Origin: Oscillospiraceae bacterium
Lineage (GTDB): Bacteria; Bacillota; Clostridia; Oscillospirales; CAG-272
Length of the DNA stretch: 52,179 nt
Assembly: GCA_015063745.1 (NCBI GenBank)
Contig: SVTO01000014.1
Location: 1-52,179 of the forward strand
Direction of reading: 5' to 3'
Positions 1 through 8,077 of this stretch are shown piece by piece. A model generated the notes under the pieces. That model had not been told where the DNA came from. It saw nothing but the letters and a program-made list of their open reading frames with translations, and did not search any database. Numbering within the stretch: the first letter of the stretch is position 1; the number at the start of each line of letters is the position of its first letter. The translations under genes were made by a program, and so were the position numbers.

Positions 1-2
1 CC

Positions 3-2549
3 ACTTCCGGCAACCAGGAACAGCAGCTGATCGGCGAAACCTACCTCGCTCTGTTCGAAGTTGCTGACAACGGTATCGTTAACATGATCGAAGCGCATAA
101 CCTGATGATCAAGGAAGTATGGAATGCTGGTTCTCAGCAGAACGCTCGTTTCGAGCTGATGAAGTACAGCCTGGTTACCAAGTACTATGACACTCCCTAC
201 ATTTCCGAAGCTGACAAGCCGGAACTGATGCTGTTTGCTCACTCTGCTACCGAAACTTACGTTATCGATAAGACTCAGGTTGCAGTTGACGTGAACACTC
301 TGAACATCCTGAAGAAGGATTCCAATGGTAACTGGAAGGTTGAATGGTGGTATGACCAGGTTAACAACCAGTACTACAAGGTAATCTGGGACGACGGCGC
401 TAACAAGGTTGCTGTTGACTTCATGGATGAAACCGTATTTGAAGAATGGTATGCAGAAGCTGTTCAGGTTGCTAAGGGCACTATCAAGAGATACGCTCTG
501 ACCACCGAACCCGACACCGCTACCGCATACTCCAGACTGAGACTGTACGATGTAGACGGCGACGGCGTAGCTGACCGTGCTCTGTACAAGACCTACAGAC
601 TGGCTATTCTGACTGTTTGGGACGCTGTTTGGGACTGGGCAGGCTCTCAGAGCGCTGCTGGTCTGGTTATGCTGGACTGCTGGGATTCCGGCGATGATTG
701 GTCCAAGTTCGGTAACACCGGTTATGTTTACACCGGCGTATACATGTTCAACTTCCTGCAGGAATGGTCCATCGAATGTGGTGAAGAAGTAACTCAGTTC
801 TCTTCCATCCAGGATCTGACCAAGTACATGTACAAGACTGAAGCTGACGGTAAGGACAACAACGAAATGGTTGTTCTCTGCCACCTGGACGACAACGCTC
901 AGAACATTGATATTCAGCGCGTAATCCCCAGATTCTCTGAAGATGAAAACAACGGTATCTTCACCGGTATGCTGAAGGGTTACACCATCACCGAAAAGGG
1001 TACCTCCAAGATTAACCTGGACGGCAGAGTTCTGCCCCTCGGTTACGAAAACCTGCCCGGTTCCGTATTCACTTCTCTGAGAGATCAGGACGAATGGGGC
1101 ACCTATTACCTGAACGACCAGGGTAAGGCTGCAGCTCAGATGCTGAACAAGTACCTGTGGCAGTACGTATCTGTTACCATCGTTGACGGTAAGGTTGTTG
1201 ACATTGACAACGTTACTGTTCCTTTCCAGAACGAAGCAATCGTAGTTCTGGGTTACGCTGGTATCACTGCTAAGGACAACCTGATCGCAGTATACGGTTA
1301 CTCCACATTCGGTATCCGTGACGATATCAACGACAAGAAGAACGATCTGGGCGTACAGATCTACAAGATCGCTTCCTTCAACGGCTGGCATAAGGGTGAC
1401 TACAAGTACTACCCGATGAACGCTCTGGAAGACGCTATGTTCATGCCTGGTACCATCTACAACATCACCTCTTATGATGAAGCTCTGGATGCATACCATG
1501 TAGAAACCGAAAACGTAACTGATATCAGAGATTCCGCTGATACTGTAGACTCCATCACCTTCGAACGTGGTTACATGGTATGGGACGGCGACGTAGTTAC
1601 CATGTCCGAAAACGACAAGTACATGATCATCGACGAAAACGGCCTGATCAAGGTATTCAACGGTGTAGTTACCAACGACAACTGGACCATCAAGAACGCT
1701 AAGTTCCTGAAGAAGGCTCAGGAGTTCGATGCAGAAGGCAACGTAACCGACCAGATCATCCTGTTCTTCGTAGACGAAGATTCTGAAGTAGTAGGCTTCA
1801 CTTCTGTATACCAGACAGACATCGTTCTGTTCGATAAGAACAGCTACGTAATGAACTATGCTTACGACGCAGACATCGCTGAAGATGCAATCCTCGGCGC
1901 TGGCGACTACCTGCTTGGTTCTGTACAGCAGAGCAACGTAGTAGTAACCAACATGATGACCGGTGCACAGCAGACCGTTCGTGCAGCTAACAACGTAAAC
2001 TTCAAGGTAGGCCAGGCTTACCAGGTAGTTGGCGGCGTAGTAATCGGCGAATGGTACGGCTTCGGCACCGACCTGGAAGGTGCTCCTATGTTCGAAACCA
2101 TGGACGAATTCATCGACCTGGCTAAGGAACTGTACTGGGATACCGACGAAATGGCTAACATGTACACCTACGACGGCGGCAGATACATCCTGCTCGACAA
2201 GTGGATCAACGCTGACGGCACCACCGAAGAACTGACCATCACCATGACTAAGGGTGGTACAGACAGCTGGTGGGTTGAAACCGATGATCTGTGCATCGGC
2301 ACTCTGGCTAACAACGCTGGTTACGGCTGGAAGCATCCTGAAATCGCTGAAGGCATGGTAGTATGCGGCGGTTACGCTGGTATCGTTAAGTATGCTGTTG
2401 ACGCTAACGGCAACATCACCTGCAAGGACGTTTCCGGCGAAGTTATCGGCGGCGCATGGAACGGCGTAACTCACAAGGTTGCTGTTGTATACGATACTGA
2501 CACCGTTCTCTTCACCATCTTCGACCTGGGTGTTGTTGAAGCTGAATAA
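3..2549 (+). CDS. Large secreted/S-layer-like protein, 3' part only
   Basis: The reading frame is already open at the left edge, so the N-terminus lies outside the window; the first internal ATG is at 84. About 848 residues are visible. They are rich in Asp, Asn, Trp and Tyr, have few Cys, and show no transmembrane helix, no LPXTG motif and no recognisable SLH domain in this part. Codon use is extreme (GCT, GTT, GGT, GAC/GAA, AAG, CTG), unlike the neighbouring genes, which suggests a very abundant protein. A strong terminator follows. Composition, expression bias and length fit an S-layer or other major surface protein, whose signal peptide and SLH anchor would lie upstream. The GT-CsaB fusion at 8.1-10.4 kb belongs to the family that pyruvylates SLH-binding wall polymers, which fits. 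This is inference; no domain in the visible part proves it. Confidence 0.6.
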   Translation, partial: TSGNQEQQLIGETYLALFEVADNGIVNMIEAHNLMIKEVWNAGSQQNARFELMKYSLVTKYYDTPYISEADKPELMLFAHSATETYVIDKTQVAVDVNTLNILKKDSNGNWKVEWWYDQVNNQYYKVIWDDGANKVAVDFMDETVFEEWYAEAVQVAKGTIKRYALTTEPDTATAYSRLRLYDVDGDGVADRALYKTYRLAILTVWDAVWDWAGSQSAAGLVMLDCWDSGDDWSKFGNTGYVYTGVYMFNFLQEWSIECGEEVTQFSSIQDLTKYMYKTEADGKDNNEMVVLCHLDDNAQNIDIQRVIPRFSEDENNGIFTGMLKGYTITEKGTSKINLDGRVLPLGYENLPGSVFTSLRDQDEWGTYYLNDQGKAAAQMLNKYLWQYVSVTIVDGKVVDIDNVTVPFQNEAIVVLGYAGITAKDNLIAVYGYSTFGIRDDINDKKNDLGVQIYKIASFNGWHKGDYKYYPMNALEDAMFMPGTIYNITSYDEALDAYHVETENVTDIRDSADTVDSITFERGYMVWDGDVVTMSENDKYMIIDENGLIKVFNGVVTNDNWTIKNAKFLKKAQEFDAEGNVTDQIILFFVDEDSEVVGFTSVYQTDIVLFDKNSYVMNYAYDADIAEDAILGAGDYLLGSVQQSNVVVTNMMTGAQQTVRAANNVNFKVGQAYQVVGGVVIGEWYGFGTDLEGAPMFETMDEFIDLAKELYWDTDEMANMYTYDGGRYILLDKWINADGTTEELTITMTKGGTDSWWVETDDLCIGTLANNAGYGWKHPEIAEGMVVCGGYAGIVKYAVDANGNITCKDVSGEVIGGAWNGVTHKVAVVYDTDTVLFTIFDLGVVEAE

Positions 2550-2587
2550 TTTATAACCCTATAAATTATTTACAACCTAACTAACTA

Positions 2588-2625
2588 AAAAAAGGCACTC
2601 CTGCCGTTTGGGAGTGCCTTTTTTG
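2588..2625 (+). terminator. Intrinsic terminator of the surface-protein gene
   Basis: An 11-bp GC-rich stem (AAAGGCACTCC / GGAGTGCCTTT) with a 9-nt loop ends in a run of T, about 40 bp after the stop codon at 2549. Confidence 0.9.
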
Positions 2626-2640
2626 CGTGTTTGGGAAAAA

Positions 2641-2752
2641 CCAGGGGGAGAGGAAAAACTATTTGCGAAAAAGTTTCTCTTCTCCCCCGAAGATTTGCGC
2701 AGCAATTCTTCTACCCCCCTCTTCTTTTCAAAAAACTTTGAAAAAGGGGGAT
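2641..2752. repeat. R2 hairpin repeat, imperfect copy
   Basis: A G-rich arm beginning GGGGGAGAGGAAAAA is followed by a C-rich complementary arm ending CTTCTCCCCC, then a tail containing CTTTTCAAAAAACTTTGAAAAA. The same hairpin plus tail recurs at 7945, 20598 and 46200. It follows directly after the terminator of the upstream gene. No gene is seen between 2550 and 3327. Confidence 0.75.
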
Positions 2753-2840
2753 GGGTTTGGTTTGGGTGGATAGTGGGATAGGTATTACGATATTACGGTA
2801 CGATACATTCTTCACGATACATCCTCCGTTCTCCAATTTC

Positions 2841-3250
2841 CGTAGGGGAGTAGCTTGCTGCTCCCGCAACGATGGGTTACAGAGATACATTCGGATGGAA
2901 ATCGTACGTTTGCGGGAGGATCAAGATCCTCCCCTACGATTTTGGGGAGAGTTGGGTTTACAGCGGGAAGGTACGGCGGGCAGAGGGAAATTCGGCAAAT
3001 AGGTATTCCGTAGGGGAGTAGCTTGCTGCTCCCGCAACGATGGGTTACAGAGGTACATTCGGGTGGAAATCGTACGTTTGCGGGAGGATCAAGATCCTCC
3101 CCTACGGTTTTTGGGGGATTTACAGCGGGAAAGTGCGGCGGGCAGAGGGGAATTCGGCATATAGGTATTCTGTAGGGGAGCAGCTTGCTGCTCCCGCAAC
3201 GATGGGTTACAGAGATACATTCTTTTTTCAAAAAGCGTCCCGTTCCCCTT
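2841..3250 (+). repeat. R1 palindromic repeat array, left arm around the GH31 gene
   Basis: Two full R1 units lie at 2841-2938 and 3009-3106, and a half unit at 3171-3222; the period is about 165 bp. Each full unit has hairpin A (GGGAGTAGC-TT-GCTGCTCCC), about 45 bp of conserved linker, and hairpin B (GGGAGGATC-AA-GATCCTCCC). The unit is bounded by CGTAGGGGA and TCCCCTACG. The ~70-bp spacers are also conserved. The array ends with CTTTTTTCAAAAAGCG just before the GH31 promoter. The same array appears in inverted orientation at 5494-6145. Short ORFs here merely translate the repeat. Confidence 0.9.
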
Positions 3251-3262
3251 CCGAAAAAACTA

Positions 3263-3291
3263 TTGACAATCCAAGGATAATATGTTAGAAT
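3263..3291 (+). promoter_or_regulatory. Sigma-A-type promoter of the GH31 gene
   Basis: TTGACA (3263-3268), a 17-bp spacer and TAGAAT (3286-3291) lie 37 bp before the start codon and just downstream of the R1 array. Confidence 0.8.
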
Positions 3292-3327
3292 GGCTATGAC
3301 AATATTCCTGGAATGGAGGATACAAAA

Positions 3328-5445
3328 ATGACTGAAATTTACAGACTGGCGGAGAATATTTACCGGGTAAAGCACTGGGAGCGGAACAAGGTACGCGAGA
3401 GTTTACTGGCGAAGTACAAGTTGGTAGATCTGGCGCCGGAGGGAGAGCCTGAGCTGATTTACGCTGGAGAAGACACGACGGTGCATTTTGAAAACGGATA
3501 CAAGCTGGATTTTGCGCTGGAAGCAGGAGAACAGGGTGGATTTGACATTCGGCTGCCTCTGGATGCGGAGGACCGTTTGTACGGTTTGGGCGACGTAGAC
3601 CGCAAAAACATTGAAAAGCGGGGCACATCTGCGCTGATGCAGCTGGAAAACGTACGTTCATACGGGCCGATTCCCTATCTGATGAGCTGCCGCGGTTGGG
3701 CGGTGATTGTACTGACCACATTCTCCCACACTTTTGACATGGGAGCGACGAATCCCGACGAGCTGCACATTTTCTGCAAGAGAGGTGCGCTGGACTTTAT
3801 TGTAATCTGCGGCACTGACATGCGCAATGCGCTGTATCTGCAGGGTAAAGTAACCGGTCGTCCCGTAATGCTGCCCAAGGCGTCCTACGGTCTGACCGTT
3901 GTACACAACGAAGAAGCGACTGCCCGTTCTTTGCTGGACGATGCGACCCGTTACAGAGACCGTGACATTCCGTGCGACACCTTCGGTCTGGAACCGAGCT
4001 GGATGGAGACCTTCTACGACGATTCCACGGAAAAGAAGTGGGACTACAAGCGTTTCCCGATCTGGTACTGGATGGGCGAAAACGCATACGGTGCAAACTT
4101 TGTGGAAGCGCTGAACAAGATGGGCTACAGCCTGAGTCTGTGGCTGTGCTGCAACTACGACCTGTTCTGGAAGGAAGAAGGCGCGTGTGAAGAAAAGAAC
4201 GACACGGACGAAGTAAAGGAATACGACGACGCTGTGATTCAGGACGCGCATCTGACCCAGGGTCACCGCATGGACCGTGTCACCAAGAGAAACGAGCCCT
4301 GGTTCGATCATCTGAAGAAGTTTGTCAACAACGGTGCGGAAGCATTCAAGTTGGACGGTGCCGAACAGGTAATCCCGTTCCCGGACCGTGTATGGGCTGA
4401 CAGATATTCCGATGCGGAAATCCGCAACATTTATCCCGTAGTATACGCCAAGCAGATGAAGGAAGGCTACGAAGAACACTGCGGCCGCCGTGCGATGAAC
4501 AATACCGTTGGTGCATATCTGGGTACCCAGAAGTATGCGGCAACCTGGGCAGGCGACACCGGCGGATCTCTGGGCGTTCTGACCTCCATGATCAACTATG
4601 CGATGTGCGGTCACTCCAACTGCTCCTTTGATATGTACTCCGGCAACGCAGACACCCACCACGCAGGCTTCCTGGCGCCCTGGACCCAGCATCAGAACTG
4701 GTCCACCTGGGACTATCCCTGGTACTTCACCAAGGAGATGGAAGAAAGCTACAGATGGTATTCTCAGCTGCGTTCCAGTCTGTTCCCGTATATTTACAGC
4801 TATCATCATGTTGCAAATGCAACATCCTATCCGGTTATGCGTTGTCTGAGTCTGACCTATCCGGAAAGCAAGGCATACGACAAGATCAACAACGAATACA
4901 TGCTGGGTGACGCATTCCTGGTAAACGCATGGAAGAACGACGTAGTACTGCCGGAAGAAGACGAATGGTTTGACTTCTACACGGGCAAGAAGTACGAAGG
5001 ACCGCTGGAATTCACGTACAAGCCGTCGAAGATTCACGGCGGTGCGCTGTACGTAAAGGCCGGTTCCATCATCGTGATGCAGGACTGGGCACATTCTCTC
5101 CGTACCTACCGTCCCGACAAGCTGTACATCCACGTATACCCCGGAAAGGATGCTGAATTCACGCTGTACGAAGACGACTATTACACCTACGCCTACGAAA
5201 AGGGCGAATATGCCACCACGAAGATTACGCTGCAGGGCAACACCCTGACCGTATACCCCAGAGAAGGCACCTTCGCACCCTACAAGGACAAGCATATCCG
5301 CCTCAATAACATGACCGAAGACGGCAATATGCCCGCCCCCGTAGACTTCGAAGTAATCTGGCACAACAACGACGGCATCACCGCCACCTACACCATCCCC
5401 GCATCCGCCTACGCAGCATCCCCCGCTGTGGTTGAGCACATGTAA
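3328..5445 (+). CDS. Glycoside hydrolase family 31 (alpha-glycosidase)
   Basis: A 705-residue cytoplasmic enzyme with no signal peptide. Family 31 hydrolyses alpha-linked sugars from the non-reducing end (alpha-glucosidase, alpha-xylosidase and relatives). The visible layout is an N-terminal beta domain, a TIM barrel and C-terminal beta domains. The likely nucleophile is Asp343 in FKLDGAEQ, and the likely acid/base is Asp410 in WAGDTGGS. I chose the ATG at 3328 because GGAGGA sits 8 nt upstream; the ATG at 3313 would overlap that ribosome binding site. The gene is monocistronic, with its own promoter and terminator. No transporter or sugar regulator lies nearby, so the substrate cannot be told from context. 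The gene with its signals is enclosed by two inverted R1 arrays, suggesting movement or inversion as a unit. Confidence 0.9.
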   Translation: MTEIYRLAENIYRVKHWERNKVRESLLAKYKLVDLAPEGEPELIYAGEDTTVHFENGYKLDFALEAGEQGGFDIRLPLDAEDRLYGLGDVDRKNIEKRGTSALMQLENVRSYGPIPYLMSCRGWAVIVLTTFSHTFDMGATNPDELHIFCKRGALDFIVICGTDMRNALYLQGKVTGRPVMLPKASYGLTVVHNEEATARSLLDDATRYRDRDIPCDTFGLEPSWMETFYDDSTEKKWDYKRFPIWYWMGENAYGANFVEALNKMGYSLSLWLCCNYDLFWKEEGACEEKNDTDEVKEYDDAVIQDAHLTQGHRMDRVTKRNEPWFDHLKKFVNNGAEAFKLDGAEQVIPFPDRVWADRYSDAEIRNIYPVVYAKQMKEGYEEHCGRRAMNNTVGAYLGTQKYAATWAGDTGGSLGVLTSMINYAMCGHSNCSFDMYSGNADTHHAGFLAPWTQHQNWSTWDYPWYFTKEMEESYRWYSQLRSSLFPYIYSYHHVANATSYPVMRCLSLTYPESKAYDKINNEYMLGDAFLVNAWKNDVVLPEEDEWFDFYTGKKYEGPLEFTYKPSKIHGGALYVKAGSIIVMQDWAHSLRTYRPDKLYIHVYPGKDAEFTLYEDDYYTYAYEKGEYATTKITLQGNTLTVYPREGTFAPYKDKHIRLNNMTEDGNMPAPVDFEVIWHNNDGITATYTIPASAYAASPAVVEHM

Positions 5446-5457
5446 GCAGAATAATAT

Positions 5458-5490
5458 AAAAGGCTGGACTTTAGTGAGTTCAGCCTTTTT
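5458..5490 (+). terminator. Intrinsic terminator of the GH31 gene
   Basis: The stem AAAGGCTGGACT / AGTTCAGCCTTT with a short loop is followed by T residues, starting 13 bp after the stop codon. Confidence 0.85.
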
Positions 5491-5493
5491 GCT

Positions 5494-6145
5494 GGGGGGC
5501 GGGACGCTTTTTGAAAAAAGAATGTACCCCTGTAACCCATCGTTGCGGGAGCAGCAAGCTACTCCCCTACGAAATACCTATTTGCCGAACTCCCCTCTGC
5601 CCGCCGCACTCCCCCGCTGTAAACCCAATTCCCTCCAAAACCGTAGGGGAGGATCTTGATCCTCCCGCAAACGTACGATTTCCACCCGAATGTACCCCTG
5701 TAACCCATCGTTGCGGGAGCAGCAAGCTACTCCCCTACGGAATACCTATGTGCCGAATTTCCCTCTGCCCGCCGCACTCCCCCGCTGTAAACCCAACTCC
5801 CTCCAAAACCGTAGGGGAGGATCTTGATCCTCCCGCAAACGTACGATTTCCACCCGAATGTATCTTTGTAACCCATCGTTGCGGGAGCAGCAAGCTACTC
5901 CCCTACGGAATACCTATTTGCCGAATTCCCCTCTGCCCGCCGCACTTCCCCGCTGTAAATCCCCCCAAAACCGTAGGGGAGGATCTTGATCCTCCCGCAA
6001 ACGTACGATTTCCATCCGAATGTACCACTGTAATCCATCCGTAGGGAAGTAGCTTGCTGCTCCCACAAACGTACGATTCCACCCGAATGTACCACTGTAG
6101 TCCATCCGTAGGGGAGGATCTTGCTGCTCCCGCGAACGTATGGTT
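5494..6145 (-). repeat. R1 palindromic repeat array, right arm around the GH31 gene
   Basis: R1 lies here in the opposite orientation to the array at 2841-3250. There is a half unit at about 5520-5573, full units at 5642-5739 and 5810-5907, and a further unit starting at 5972. After about 6038 the array becomes mosaic: a hairpin A copy appears in forward orientation (6040-6065), followed by a hybrid whose left half is hairpin B and right half hairpin A (6108-6132). The first ~78 bp mirror 3171-3250 almost exactly, including GGGACGCTTTTTGAAAAAAG. The remaining stretch to the T-box promoter at 6233 shows no gene. Confidence 0.9.
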
Positions 6146-6232
6146 TCCGCCAACCCATCCCACTATCCACCCGAACTCCCCATTTTTCCAAAATTTTTCC
6201 ACCCCATCCGGCCAAAAAATCCCCCAAAACTC

Positions 6233-6261
6233 TTGCCAAATGGGGGAGAATATGTTATACT
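6233..6261 (+). promoter_or_regulatory. Promoter of the T-box/trpB2 transcript
   Basis: TTGCCA (6233-6238), a 17-bp spacer and TATACT (6256-6261) lie just upstream of the T-box leader. Confidence 0.75.
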
Positions 6262-6289
6262 ATTGTAAACTGTTGAAAAAGTGTAAGTA

Positions 6290-6513
6290 CGTTTCCGGAT
6301 CGGAAGCAGAGAGCTGGCGGGTGGTGTGAGACAGCGGAGCGAAGGGGACGGAATGGGCTTTGGAGGGCGAGCTGAAAGGCTGTGAGGCCGAGTAGGTGAG
6401 ACGGAGAAGACTCCGTGAACAACGTCGTTATGAGTGGGCGTGTTATGCGCCAAGCAGGGTGGTACCGCAGGAGTAAGTGTTTCCTGTCCCGGCATTTTGG
6501 GACGGGCTTTTTT
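6290..6513 (+). promoter_or_regulatory. T-box leader, probable tryptophan specifier
   Basis: A tRNA-sensing leader. The conserved T-box sequence AGGGTGGTACCGC is at 6456-6468. It is followed by the terminator stem CTGTCCC/GGGACGG and a T run at about 6484-6513. Stem I features are visible at 6308-6370: the GAGAGCTGG start, then GGTGGTGTGAGAC. The candidate specifier codon is TGG at 6354-6356, after GGAA, in the usual position on the 3' side of the specifier loop. TGG fits the downstream gene. Expected action: uncharged tRNA-Trp stabilises the antiterminator and lets trpB2 be transcribed. The specifier was assigned by eye from pattern, not by folding. Confidence 0.88.
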
Positions 6514-6558
6514 CTTTTAAATGGAAAAGTCGTCCCACAATAGAAAGGAGACAGAGCT

Positions 6559-7932
6559 ATGTCAAACGAAAAAATTCCCTACAAAATCTATCTTTCGGAA
6601 AGCGAGATGCCCCGGGCGTGGTACAATCTGCGTGCGGACATGGTCAACAAACCGGCGCCGCTTCTGAACCCCGAGACATTTGAGCCGATGACAGCCGAAG
6701 AGCTTGGCGAGGTGTTCTGTGACGAACTGGTCAAGCAGGAACTGGACGACAAGAATGCATGGTACCCGATTCCCAAGGAAATCCGTGATTTTTACAAGAT
6801 GTACAGACCCTCGCCCCTGGTACGTGCGTACTGTCTGGAAGAAAAGCTGCAGACACCGGCGAAGATCTATTACAAATTCGAAGGCAACAACACCAGCGGC
6901 AGCCATAAGCTGAATTCCGCCATTGCCCAGGCCTATTATGCGAAGCAGCAGGGTCTGAAGGGTGTAACCACCGAGACCGGTGCGGGACAGTGGGGCACGG
7001 CATTATCCATGGCCTGTTCCTATTTTGGTTTGGACTGCAAGGTTTACATGGTAAAGGTATCTTATGAGCAGAAGCCTTTCCGCAGAGAAGTAATGCGTGT
7101 ATACGGCGCATCGGTAACGCCTTCTCCGTCCATGGAAACGGAAGTAGGCCAGCGGATTCTGGCAGAGCATCCGGGCACCACGGGAAGTCTTGGCTGTGCG
7201 ATTTCCGAAGCGGTGGAAGCGGCGGGCAAGAACCCGGGCTACCGTTACGTACTGGGCAGCGTACTGAATCAGGTCATGCTGCATCAGTCCATCATCGGTC
7301 TGGAAACCAAGGCAGCGCTGGACAAATACAACATCAAGCCGGACATTATCATTGGCTGTGCGGGCGGCGGTTCCAATCTGGGCGGTCTGATCGCGCCCTT
7401 CATGGGTGAAAAGATCCGCGGAGAAGCCGATTATCGGATCATTGCCGTAGAGCCTTCCTCCTGTCCCAGCTTCACCAGAGGCACCTACGCCTACGACTAC
7501 TGCGACACCGGTAAGGTTTGTCCCCTGTCGAAGATGTACACCCTTGGCAGCGGCTTTATCCCCTCCGCAACCCACGCCGGCGGTCTGCGCTACCACGGCA
7601 TGAGCAACACCCTGTCCCAGCTGTACGCCGACGGCCTGATGGAAGCGGTATCCGTATCCCAGACCGAAGTGTTCGCCGCCGCAGAAGAATTTGCCCGTGT
7701 GGAAGGCACCCTCCCCGCCCCCGAAAGCAGCCATGCCATCCGCATCGCCATCGACGAAGCCCTGAAATGCAAGGAAACCGGCGAAGAAAAAAACATCGTC
7801 TTCGGCCTCACCGGCACCGGCTACTTCGATATGATGTCCTACGAAAAATTCCACGACGGCAAAATGACCAACTATATCCCCACCGACGAAGAAATCGCCT
7901 CCAGCATCGCGAGATTGCCGAAGGTTGAATGA
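6559..7932 (+). CDS. trpB: Tryptophan synthase beta chain, TrpB2 type
   Basis: A 457-residue PLP enzyme condensing indole and serine to tryptophan. It is longer than ordinary TrpB (~400) and matches the TrpB2-like family. The PLP lysine is Lys117 in GSHKLNSA, and the phosphate-binding Gly-rich loop is GCAGGGSNLGG near residue 266. The start has AGGAGA ten nt upstream. No trpA or other trp gene is in the window. The enzyme therefore probably works with free indole or salvage indole rather than in a local alpha-beta complex; that is inference. The T-box leader and its terminator directly precede the gene. The iorAB pair 28 kb away is another indole-related function, but there is no physical link. 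Confidence 0.92.
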   Translation: MSNEKIPYKIYLSESEMPRAWYNLRADMVNKPAPLLNPETFEPMTAEELGEVFCDELVKQELDDKNAWYPIPKEIRDFYKMYRPSPLVRAYCLEEKLQTPAKIYYKFEGNNTSGSHKLNSAIAQAYYAKQQGLKGVTTETGAGQWGTALSMACSYFGLDCKVYMVKVSYEQKPFRREVMRVYGASVTPSPSMETEVGQRILAEHPGTTGSLGCAISEAVEAAGKNPGYRYVLGSVLNQVMLHQSIIGLETKAALDKYNIKPDIIIGCAGGGSNLGGLIAPFMGEKIRGEADYRIIAVEPSSCPSFTRGTYAYDYCDTGKVCPLSKMYTLGSGFIPSATHAGGLRYHGMSNTLSQLYADGLMEAVSVSQTEVFAAAEEFARVEGTLPAPESSHAIRIAIDEALKCKETGEEKNIVFGLTGTGYFDMMSYEKFHDGKMTNYIPTDEEIASSIARLPKVE

Positions 7933-7944
7933 TTGGAAAAGAAA

Positions 7945-8066
7945 AGGGGGAGGGAGAAAAACTTTTTGCGAAAAAGCTTTTCTCCCTCCCCTGAAGAATT
8001 GCTGCGCAAATCTTCTAACCCCCTCCCACTTTTCAAAAAACTTTGGAAAATGGGTGGGGGTTTTGG
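7945..8066. repeat. R2 hairpin repeat between convergent genes
   Basis: The arm GGGGGAGGGAGAAAA pairs with TTTTCTCCCTCCCC across a TTTTTGCGAAAAA centre (7945-7991). A tail with CTTTTCAAAAAACTTTGGAAAA runs to about 8066. It sits between the stop codons of trpB2 and the GT-CsaB gene and may serve as a two-way terminator, since no other terminator is visible there. Confidence 0.85.
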
Positions 8067-8077
8067 TTTTTTTAGAC

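Noticed and set aside
3658-5439. 593-residue minus-strand ORF opposite the GH31 gene
   Set aside because: It is antisense to a clear enzyme; its Val/Gly-rich composition is typical of a shadow frame.
5511-6044. 177-residue ORF with repeated THRCGSSKLLPYGIP units
   Set aside because: It is a translation of the R1 array. The same peptide appears wherever R1 is open in that frame, with no start signals.
2841-6145. Classical insertion sequence or composite transposon carrying GH31
   Set aside because: No transposase ORF lies in either flanking array; only the R1 repeats are present, so it is reported as an inverted-array cassette instead.
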